Assembly (NCBI GenBank): GCA_052315315.1
Contig: JBLSDE010000034.1
Span: 1-18,339 of the forward strand
Reading direction: 5' to 3'
DNA from: Cuniculiplasma sp052315315
GTDB lineage: Archaea > Thermoplasmatota > Thermoplasmata > Thermoplasmatales > Thermoplasmataceae
DNA: 18,339 nucleotides
Below the pieces are notes generated by a model that ran no database searches, had not been told where the DNA came from, and saw only the letters and a program-made list of their open reading frames with translations. A program made the position numbers and the translations under genes. Positions 1-6,289 of this stretch are shown in pieces; within the stretch, counting starts at the first letter, position 1; each line of letters begins with the position of its first letter.

Positions 1-38
1 CTTACAATCTCCGATATCTTTTTATCAAACTCTTCCAT
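1..38 (-). CDS. 5' end of an unidentified minus-strand gene (partial)
   Basis: Only 12 codons are visible, starting with the ATG whose complement is at 36-38 and running off the left edge. The peptide begins MEEFDKKISEIV, which is hydrophilic and looks like the start of a helix; the family cannot be named from this. The start is supported by a strong Shine-Dalgarno, GGAGG on the minus strand at 48-52, spaced 9 nt from the ATG. An earlier ATG (complement at 43-45) hits a stop within seven codons and is rejected. A TATA-like element on the minus strand at 78-87 could drive it. It is divergent from the shikimate operon, so it need not belong to that pathway. Confidence 0.55.
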   Translation of the reverse strand, partial: MEEFDKKISEIV

Positions 39-45
39 TATTCAT

Positions 46-73
46 TGCCTCCATTCTTTGTTCTAAGGAGGCA
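46..73 (-). promoter_or_regulatory. Hairpin overlapping the Shine-Dalgarno of the partial gene
   Basis: The 7-base arms at 46-52 (TGCCTCC) and 67-73 (GGAGGCA) are perfectly complementary with a 14-nt loop. On the minus-strand transcript the downstream arm is the GGAGG Shine-Dalgarno. If transcription starts upstream of 73, the hairpin would sequester the ribosome site. The nearest TATA-like element (78-87) would place the start near 57, inside the loop; another AT-rich candidate near 93-101 would place it near 72. Whether the hairpin forms in the mRNA is therefore open. Confidence 0.3.
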
Positions 74-507
74 CCCTCTTATATTTCATGAAATTTATCA
101 ATTGTAGACGGAGTTATTTCATTTGTTCTTACATAAAATTCGGGATACTATCGGTTTGGTTCCTTTTAATCAAGAATCTATATGATCCCATTCGTTCCAC
201 ATAATTCGTTCACATGCCCTTTCAATGATTCATATCCCGGAAAGGTCGTCAAGTAACGATGGAAAAACATCCTTTTTAATTTACATATAATTTCGTGGCT
301 TTCTTCCTTACTTTAAATTATTTTTGTCCACCTTCCTCAATGTGGGATAACAGAGATATAAGATGGAATTACATCTTACAATAATGAATTTCCAATGGGA
401 AGCTTGAAAACACTAAACAAACAACATTTACTTTCATTGTAGACTCATCCAATAGTATTATACGGTTTGTCATTTCCAGAATTCCACAAACAAGGGTTTG
501 ATATGTC
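74..507. other. Intergenic stretch without a convincing gene
   Basis: This AT-rich stretch separates the divergent partial gene and aroB. The minus strand has several stop-bounded runs of 40-50 codons in different frames (for example around 380-538 and 185-322), some with protein-like composition, so a badly decayed gene is possible. Runs of that length are expected by chance at this base composition, and no family is recognisable. No RNA gene or repeat array is visible. Confidence 0.4.
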
Positions 508-518
508 TTTTTATTAAG
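508..518 (+). promoter_or_regulatory. Probable TATA box of the shikimate operon
   Basis: TTTTTATTAAG is centred near 513, about 57 nt upstream of the aroB ATG. A start near 539 would leave a leader of about 30 nt that carries GGGG at 561-564, five bases before the ATG. Unlike most genes here, aroB therefore looks leadered. Confidence 0.4.
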
Positions 519-569
519 TGTACTCAACAAAACTATTAATCATGAGAAAGAATAGATACAGGGGAATAA

Positions 570-1625
570 ATGATTTCAGAATACAAAATTGCTAAGGATT
601 CAGTGAAAGTTGTAACAGAAGATGGAATTTTTTCTGAATTAAGCCATAAAGATCCTGAGATTTTTTTTATTGTGAGCGGAAACGTGATGAACTTATATTC
701 AGAGAAATTCAAAAATATTGACCCCTCAAACATATTCGCAGTTGAGGATGGAGAAGCTTCAAAGTCACTTCACTTCTATGAAAAGTTGATTGGCCAGCTA
801 GCCTCAAAAAATTTTGAGAGGAACAACACAATCGCATATGTTGGAGGTGGAACAATAGGGGATCTCGCAGGGTTCGTTTCTTCCACTTACAAGCGTGGGG
901 TGAATCTTATTGCTGTACCAACTACCATACTATCCATGGTTGATTCATCACTAGGAGGAAAGAATGGCTTGAATTTCAATGGCATCAAGAACCTCCTTGG
1001 CACATTCAAGAATCCTTCTGAGGTAATCATAGATACATCTTTCATCTCTGGAAATAAAAAGATGCTTCGGGAAGCTCTAGGTGAAATAGTGAAGCATGGT
1101 CTGATGTTAGATAATTCCATTAATGAACTCCTACTTTCAAATGATGCCACTTCAATATGGAATGATAACCAGATAGAGAAACTGATAATGCTAAATGTTG
1201 ATGCAAAGATGTCTGTGTGTGAGAAGGACCCCTTTGAAACACTGGGTATAAGAAATGTGCTCAATTTCGGTCACACTGTCGGCCATGCCATTGAAGCTGT
1301 CTCCTTAAACAGAATATCCCATGGATATGCAGTTATGCTTGGCATGAGGATTGAATCGGAAATTGCACGCAACCTCGGTTATACAGAATACAATCCACTG
1401 GAGATAATAGATAACATCACTGGTAAATATGAGATCAATATGCCCAAAATAGACTCAAAAATGTTAGAAGAAAGTGAAAAATACATAATGAATGACAAAA
1501 AGATTTCCAGTGGGATACTGCGTATTCCCGTACCCGTCGAACCGGGAAAGCACAGAATTATAGACATAAAGGCAGATGAATTCATAAGAGAGATGAAAAA
1601 GGCAGGTGAAAAATTATGCTCATAG
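570..1625 (+). CDS. aroB: 3-dehydroquinate synthase
   Basis: Converts DAHP to 3-dehydroquinate, the second step of the shikimate pathway, using NAD and a divalent metal in the cytoplasm. The 351 residues are full length for the family. Visible motifs are the NAD-binding GGGTIGDLAGF (92-102), VDSSLGGKNGLN (124-135), GEIVKHG (171-177) and NFGHTVGHAIE (232-242), followed by SHG (250-252). The likely metal ligands are E172, H235 and H251; the 16-residue gap between the two histidines matches the characterised fungal enzyme. This is the classical bacterial-type enzyme, not the archaeal DHQ synthase II, so the organism probably makes dehydroquinate from DAHP. It is the first gene of a four-gene operon and overlaps aroE by 10 nt. 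The ATG is preceded by GGGG at a 5-nt spacing. Confidence 0.96.
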   Translation: MISEYKIAKDSVKVVTEDGIFSELSHKDPEIFFIVSGNVMNLYSEKFKNIDPSNIFAVEDGEASKSLHFYEKLIGQLASKNFERNNTIAYVGGGTIGDLAGFVSSTYKRGVNLIAVPTTILSMVDSSLGGKNGLNFNGIKNLLGTFKNPSEVIIDTSFISGNKKMLREALGEIVKHGLMLDNSINELLLSNDATSIWNDNQIEKLIMLNVDAKMSVCEKDPFETLGIRNVLNFGHTVGHAIEAVSLNRISHGYAVMLGMRIESEIARNLGYTEYNPLEIIDNITGKYEINMPKIDSKMLEESEKYIMNDKKISSGILRIPVPVEPGKHRIIDIKADEFIREMKKAGEKLCS

Positions 1626-2443
1626 GTCTCATAGGAAATCCCATAAGTGTCTCATGGAGTGAGATGTTGTTCAACAGGATATTCGAAATGGAAGGCAACA
1701 GAAACGTATACTATGCCATAAATGCCTCACCCTTTACCATCAACAGGATCATAGACAGGGAAATATCACCCTACGAAGGATTCAACATAACTGCCCCATA
1801 CAAGGAGTACATACTTAACTATGCTGAAGACAGGGAGCCTCTGGTATGGAAGACAGGATCTGCAAACGTGATCAGGAGATATGGTGGTGGATATTCTGCT
1901 TTCAATGTGGACTACCTTGGCTTTGAGAGAATGATAAAAAATACAAAAACTGTTCTGGATAGAAAACGGATCGCCATCATCGGTTCAGGAGGAGTCTCCA
2001 GGACTGTACTGTATTACATACTTACACAGTCATCCCCGGAATATGTGGCCATATTGACAAGGGATAAGTTCAGGGCAGAGAAGAAGATTAAGGGAACATG
2101 GCAGTATTCCAACATGGCCATTATTGATATCAATTCTGATATGGAGTTTGATGTAATAATCAACTGCACACCTCTCGGAATGAAAAAAGACGATAAGAAT
2201 CCACTTCCAAAGGGAAAAATTTCGAAAAATGGAATTGTCCTGGATCTTACATACCAGCAGGCTGAGACAGAATTGATGAAACATTTCCAGGGAAATGGTG
2301 TAAAAACTTACAACGGAATGATTATGTTTTTTGAGCAGGCAAGGGAAACCTACAGGATATTCTTTGATGAATATCCGGAGGATAGTATATTCAACAATGC
2401 AAGGGAGGATGTTCTCAAATGGCTGGGAGAGAAATCAGGGTAA
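1616..2443 (+). CDS. aroE: Shikimate dehydrogenase
   Basis: NADP-dependent reduction of 3-dehydroshikimate to shikimate, fourth step of the pathway. At 275 aa it is typical of monofunctional AroE. The N-terminal substrate domain has NPISVSWS (8-15), where the usual HSxSP motif has diverged but two serines remain, and GFNITAPYK (55-63) with catalytic Lys63. GSANVI (81-86) and FNVD (96-99) follow, with catalytic Asp99. The Rossmann domain starts at GSGGVSR (123-129); NCTPLGM (173-179) and FFEQA (229-232 plus) close the active site. The start overlaps the end of aroB by 10 nt and has the Shine-Dalgarno AGGTGA (1604-1609) at a 6-nt spacing, so translation is probably coupled. The weakened HSxSP motif is the only oddity. 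Confidence 0.94.
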   Translation: MLIGLIGNPISVSWSEMLFNRIFEMEGNRNVYYAINASPFTINRIIDREISPYEGFNITAPYKEYILNYAEDREPLVWKTGSANVIRRYGGGYSAFNVDYLGFERMIKNTKTVLDRKRIAIIGSGGVSRTVLYYILTQSSPEYVAILTRDKFRAEKKIKGTWQYSNMAIIDINSDMEFDVIINCTPLGMKKDDKNPLPKGKISKNGIVLDLTYQQAETELMKHFQGNGVKTYNGMIMFFEQARETYRIFFDEYPEDSIFNNAREDVLKWLGEKSG

Positions 2444-3258
2444 CTACCAATTCAGGTATTTCCGTTGTAAGTGGATTTGTCAACGGAAAGGGGGCAGCCG
2501 TATCCCTGGAACTTGCAATGGTCATATCCCTGCGGGAATCGGAAAATACTGGCAATGATAAAAATATCAACATGATACTTGATAACCTGAAGGAAAGGTA
2601 CGGTGGAACTGCAAAACTATCTGTACGTGTTCTGAAAAGACTGCCATCATCCCAGGGACTGAAAAGCAGCAGTGCCATTGTGGGAGGAATAATGCTTGGA
2701 TATATGGCTTTGAATAACATAGATATTACAAATGAAAAGCTGCTCAAGGATGGAAGCGAACTGTCCAGGGAACTTAAGATGTCCGCGACAGGTGCCACCG
2801 ATGATCTTGCCTCATCCCTGTTGGGAGGTTTGTGCATAACAGACAATTATAATGGAAAATTGATCAAAAGACAGAATGTTGAGGAAAAACCGGTCATAAT
2901 ACTGACAACAAACAGGAAGAGGGAAAGCTTCAGATTCGGAAATAACGACTTTTCCTTTCTGAGAAAGGCCTACGAGGATATGTGGGAGAGAGTCAACAGA
3001 TTCAATTATGAATATACGGCCATAATAAACGGAAATTATATGGGTACCCTATCAGGATCCTCGCTGGACTATGAGAAACTCCAGTATCTTAACTTCTCCC
3101 ATGCCGGAGTAAATGGAAAAGGCCCATCGGTTTTTCTCATTTACAGAAATGGGAACGATAGAATGAAGGATGTGGCGGTACTCAAGGGAAGAGGTATCAA
3201 ATTTGTCAGCAGTCGCCTGACAAACAGGGGTGCATACCTGGAATGGGTAAGAAAATGA
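2419..3258 (+). CDS. aroK: Archaeal-type (GHMP superfamily) shikimate kinase
   Basis: Phosphorylates shikimate to shikimate 3-phosphate with ATP. The protein is not related to bacterial AroK (P-loop) but to the GHMP kinases, as in archaea generally. The 279 residues show the early GKGAAVSLEL segment (23-32), the ATP-binding PSSQGLKSSSA motif (76-86), GATDDLASSLLGG (125-137) and the C-terminal glycine motif GVNGKGPSVFLI (230-241). It overlaps aroE by 25 nt, and the Shine-Dalgarno GGGAGG (2403-2408) lies 10 nt before the ATG inside the aroE coding sequence. Position between aroE and aroA fits the reaction order. Homoserine kinase is the main alternative among GHMP enzymes; the operon context argues strongly for shikimate. 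Confidence 0.92.
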   Translation: MAGREIRVTTNSGISVVSGFVNGKGAAVSLELAMVISLRESENTGNDKNINMILDNLKERYGGTAKLSVRVLKRLPSSQGLKSSSAIVGGIMLGYMALNNIDITNEKLLKDGSELSRELKMSATGATDDLASSLLGGLCITDNYNGKLIKRQNVEEKPVIILTTNRKRESFRFGNNDFSFLRKAYEDMWERVNRFNYEYTAIINGNYMGTLSGSSLDYEKLQYLNFSHAGVNGKGPSVFLIYRNGNDRMKDVAVLKGRGIKFVSSRLTNRGAYLEWVRK

Positions 3259-4514
3259 TCCATGTTACATTTTCCAAAATAGGTGGTGAAGTTGTGGCAC
3301 CACCATCAAAGAGTTTCATGCAGCGATATGTTCTGCTTTCCTCATTCATCGACGGAACCATGATAATTCATAATCCTGGATATTCAGATGATGATCTTGT
3401 ATCACTGTCCATAGGAAAAAACTGCGGAAAGATCATAACACAAAATGAGGACGAAATATCCATATCTGGAAAATTTAAAAATCCCCATATCATAGATGTG
3501 GGAGAATCAGGGACATCATTCAGACTTGTGCAGGGTCTTCTGGCATCAACACATTCCAGAACAGAGATATTATTGAAGAAAAGCCTTATTGGAAGACCAA
3601 TGGACCCACTCATCTCCGCTCTTTCCTCCCATGGATATATCTATTCAAAGGGATCAAATTCTGTAACCATTGATGCTTTCCATTTCAAATGCCCCGAATC
3701 ATTCACAATTGATGGAACCGTAAGCTCACAGTTCATCAGTTCACTAATGTTCTGCCTTGCCTTGAGCAGAAAGGAGAACGGAACAGTAAATGTGAGAAAT
3801 GGAATATCCAGCGAAGGATATATCAGTATTACCGGACAGATTCTTGAAGACTTTGGATGCCACGTAAATCTAGGCAATGAGATCCTGGTTAACTCAAAGG
3901 ATCTGAGAATGCCAAAAATTGTGCACATTGAAGGTGATTATTCCTCATCCGCATTCCTAATTGTGATTGGACTTCTACTGTCCGATGAGGGAATAACTGT
4001 AAAAAATCTTCCTGCAAAATCCATGCAGCCCGATATGGAAATACTGAAAATTCTGGAGAAGTATCTCACCATAAGAAGACATGAGAATACATTAGATGTT
4101 ACAGCTTCAAAACGGGATGTTGGAAGAATAAGTGTTGATGTGAAGAGAATACCCGATCTTGCCCCTCCACTCTCTGTTCTTGGTATGTTTTCAAAGGAGG
4201 GTGTGGAAATAAAAAATCCTGAAAGACTCAGAACAAAGGAGAGCGATAGACTTGAAGCAATAATTGATCTTGCAAAGGCAACAGGAGCTGTGATTGAAAG
4301 TGAGGAGGATGCAATTATAATAAGAAGGGGGAATAGTAAAGTTATAGGAGATCTTCCGGAGAGAAAGGACCACAGGATTGTTATGGCCAAATTCATTGCC
4401 TCATCCATGATTGATGATAGATTTCAGATCAATTTTCACAGAAGTGTGAATAAGAGCTTTCCTGAATTCTGGAAATACTGTGAAAGGTTAGGATTCAAAA
4501 TAGATTTTAAATAA
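3243..4514 (+). CDS. aroA: 3-phosphoshikimate 1-carboxyvinyltransferase (EPSP synthase)
   Basis: Joins shikimate 3-phosphate and phosphoenolpyruvate to EPSP. About 420 residues, the usual length. Motifs in order are APPSKSF (19-25, substrate Lys/Ser), GESGTSFR (87-94), IGRPMDPL (116-123), SSQFISSL (161-168), GDYSSSAF (231-238), IPDLAPP (303-309, catalytic Asp305), LRTKESDR (329-336, Glu333) and KDHRIVMA near the C-terminus. Two starts are possible. The ATG at 3243 overlaps the kinase gene by 16 nt and has AGGGGTG 10 nt upstream. The ATG at 3255 forms a 4-base ATGA overlap with the kinase stop and puts the first conserved strand right at the N-terminus. Residue numbers use the longer form. This is the last gene of the shikimate operon. 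Confidence 0.95.
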   Translation: MGKKMIHVTFSKIGGEVVAPPSKSFMQRYVLLSSFIDGTMIIHNPGYSDDDLVSLSIGKNCGKIITQNEDEISISGKFKNPHIIDVGESGTSFRLVQGLLASTHSRTEILLKKSLIGRPMDPLISALSSHGYIYSKGSNSVTIDAFHFKCPESFTIDGTVSSQFISSLMFCLALSRKENGTVNVRNGISSEGYISITGQILEDFGCHVNLGNEILVNSKDLRMPKIVHIEGDYSSSAFLIVIGLLLSDEGITVKNLPAKSMQPDMEILKILEKYLTIRRHENTLDVTASKRDVGRISVDVKRIPDLAPPLSVLGMFSKEGVEIKNPERLRTKESDRLEAIIDLAKATGAVIESEEDAIIIRRGNSKVIGDLPERKDHRIVMAKFIASSMIDDRFQINFHRSVNKSFPEFWKYCERLGFKIDFK

Positions 4515-4517
4515 ACA

Positions 4518-4526
4518 ATTATAAAT
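4518..4526 (+). promoter_or_regulatory. TATA box of argS (leaderless)
   Basis: ATTATAAAT lies just after the aroA stop, with its centre about 24.5 nt before the argS ATG. That is the usual archaeal TATA-to-start distance, so the mRNA should begin at or within a base or two of the ATG. No Shine-Dalgarno precedes argS. Confidence 0.6.
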
Positions 4527-4545
4527 GTTGCACTGATAACACACC

Positions 4546-6198
4546 ATGCTTTTATTTCAGGACATGCTTGAACTGATAAGATCCGGGGCTAGAAAATACA
4601 TAGATTCCATAGAGGAAAAGGAGGTAATATTTGATCCCACTGAACACGCCCATATAACCCTCAGACTCATCAAGTATAGCAGAAGCGTTGATAACTTTGA
4701 TTCCAAAGTTGACAGCATATGCCATGAGATTGAAGGTATGAAATTTGTGAAATCTGTGAAGAGAGAGGGTGCATATATTAATGTCAATCTTGATCCACTG
4801 ACCGTTTTAAACACGATTGCAGAATCCATTGAAACAGCGGGAATATTTCCGGATTCATTCCAGGATCCTGAGAGAATATCAGTGGAGCATACGAGCACAA
4901 ACCCAACAGGACCCATTCACATGGGAAGGGTCAGGAACTCCATAATCGGAGATTCTGTTGCAAGACTAATTGCAAGGTATGGATACAGAGTAACAACACA
5001 GTATTACGTTAACGACTCTGGGAAACAGATGCTTTCCCTCTATCTTGGATACAGGAAATTTCACGATGGAGAGAAACCCACAGTGGATATATTACTGGAT
5101 GGCTATATTAAGGTCTACAATTACTTTGAAAAGGAAGGGAGCGAGAAAGAAGTCGAGGATCTCATGGAAAGGTACGAAAAGGGCGACGAAGAGATAATCA
5201 AAAATGTCAGGGAAATAGCAACAGTTGTGCTCAACTCCATTGTAGAAGACCTTGCAAAGCTCCAAATAAAATTTGACGAATTCACATGGGAATCTGAATT
5301 CATAACCACAGGAGAAACAAAGGAAGTTATGAAAAGGCTCTCTTCGAGTATTGAAACTGATCCAAAGGATGGGGCAAAATACATAGACATTCCTGACCTT
5401 AGAAAGATATATCTTGAGAGAAAGAACGGGACCAGTTTATATGTAACAAGGGATATTGCCTATCATATGTATAAATTCTCCCAGTATGATCGATGTATAG
5501 TAATACTGGGGGAAGACCACAGGGAGCACGGTAAAATAATGGACTACATAATGCACAACCTGCTTGAATACAAAAATCAGCTGGATTTCCTCTTCTACGG
5601 ATATGTGAATCTTGAAAGCGGAAAGATGTCCACAAGAAAGGGGACAAGTATACCTGTGCGGGATGTGTACGAAAAACTTGTGGAGAAGGCAAAGGCAGAG
5701 ATGGTTTCAAGATACGGAAGTGCGAATGAGGATACTGCTAATAAGATTGCCTCATCATCCCTCAGATTCTATCTTGTTAAGATAAATCCTTCAAAACCCA
5801 TTACATTCAGATGGGAGGATGCTCTGGATTTCAACGGTGAAACAGCCCCTTTCATAATGTATTCCTATACAAGGGCAGCAAGTATAATGGACAAGGCAAA
5901 TAACGAAAAGGGAAAATATTCTGATGAACAGATGCATGATTCCGAGACTGATCTTATAGTTTACCTCTATCAGTATCCCTATAAGATGAAGGAAGCCTAT
6001 AATTCTCTGAAGCCTGAAATACTGGCTAACTATCTTCTTGTTCTTTCAAAGAAATTCACCAGATTCTATGAAAACTGCAGGGTTCTGGACGAAGAAGAAT
6101 CTGTTAAAAACAGGAGGTTAAACATTATAGGATCATATATGAACATCGTGGAAGATTGCTCAAACATTCTTGGTATCCAAAATGTAAGGAAAATGTAG
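4546..6198 (+). CDS. argS: Arginyl-tRNA synthetase
   Basis: Class I aminoacyl-tRNA synthetase charging tRNA-Arg. The 550 residues carry an N-terminal additional domain (about 1-100) and the signature STNPTGPIHMGRVRNS (117-132), in which HMGR (125-128) is the HIGH motif. The catalytic core continues with TSLYVTRDIAYH (296-307) and LGEDH (321-325). KMSTRKG (360-366) replaces KMSKS, a common ArgRS variant. A helical DALR-type anticodon domain follows, including the FIMYSYTRAASIM segment. The gene starts 31 nt after aroA but has its own TATA box at leaderless spacing, so it may be transcribed separately from, or in addition to, the shikimate operon. No truncation is seen. Confidence 0.96.
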   Translation: MLLFQDMLELIRSGARKYIDSIEEKEVIFDPTEHAHITLRLIKYSRSVDNFDSKVDSICHEIEGMKFVKSVKREGAYINVNLDPLTVLNTIAESIETAGIFPDSFQDPERISVEHTSTNPTGPIHMGRVRNSIIGDSVARLIARYGYRVTTQYYVNDSGKQMLSLYLGYRKFHDGEKPTVDILLDGYIKVYNYFEKEGSEKEVEDLMERYEKGDEEIIKNVREIATVVLNSIVEDLAKLQIKFDEFTWESEFITTGETKEVMKRLSSSIETDPKDGAKYIDIPDLRKIYLERKNGTSLYVTRDIAYHMYKFSQYDRCIVILGEDHREHGKIMDYIMHNLLEYKNQLDFLFYGYVNLESGKMSTRKGTSIPVRDVYEKLVEKAKAEMVSRYGSANEDTANKIASSSLRFYLVKINPSKPITFRWEDALDFNGETAPFIMYSYTRAASIMDKANNEKGKYSDEQMHDSETDLIVYLYQYPYKMKEAYNSLKPEILANYLLVLSKKFTRFYENCRVLDEEESVKNRRLNIIGSYMNIVEDCSNILGIQNVRKM

Positions 6199-6222
6199 AT
6201 ACAAACAAACTTAGGATTATCC

Positions 6223-6261
6223 AAATATTTTATTTTTTAAAAATTCAAAAAATATTTTTTT
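6223..6261. terminator. AT-rich inverted repeat between convergent genes, probable bidirectional terminator
   Basis: AAATATTTT (6223-6231) and AAAATATTT (6249-6257) are perfect 9-base inverted repeats, followed by a T-run to 6261 on the plus strand and A/T-rich sequence on the other side. The element sits between the argS stop and the stop of the minus-strand surface-protein gene, so it could end both transcripts. Archaeal termination relies mainly on T-tracts, which are also present. Confidence 0.45.
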
Positions 6262-6289
6262 AATCCGTTTCCGGATGTGTTAAAAAAAA

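Noticed and set aside
3938..4408. 156-codon minus-strand open frame inside aroA
   Set aside because: It is antisense to the conserved core of EPSP synthase, has low-complexity Ser/Ile-rich composition and no start signal or family resemblance.
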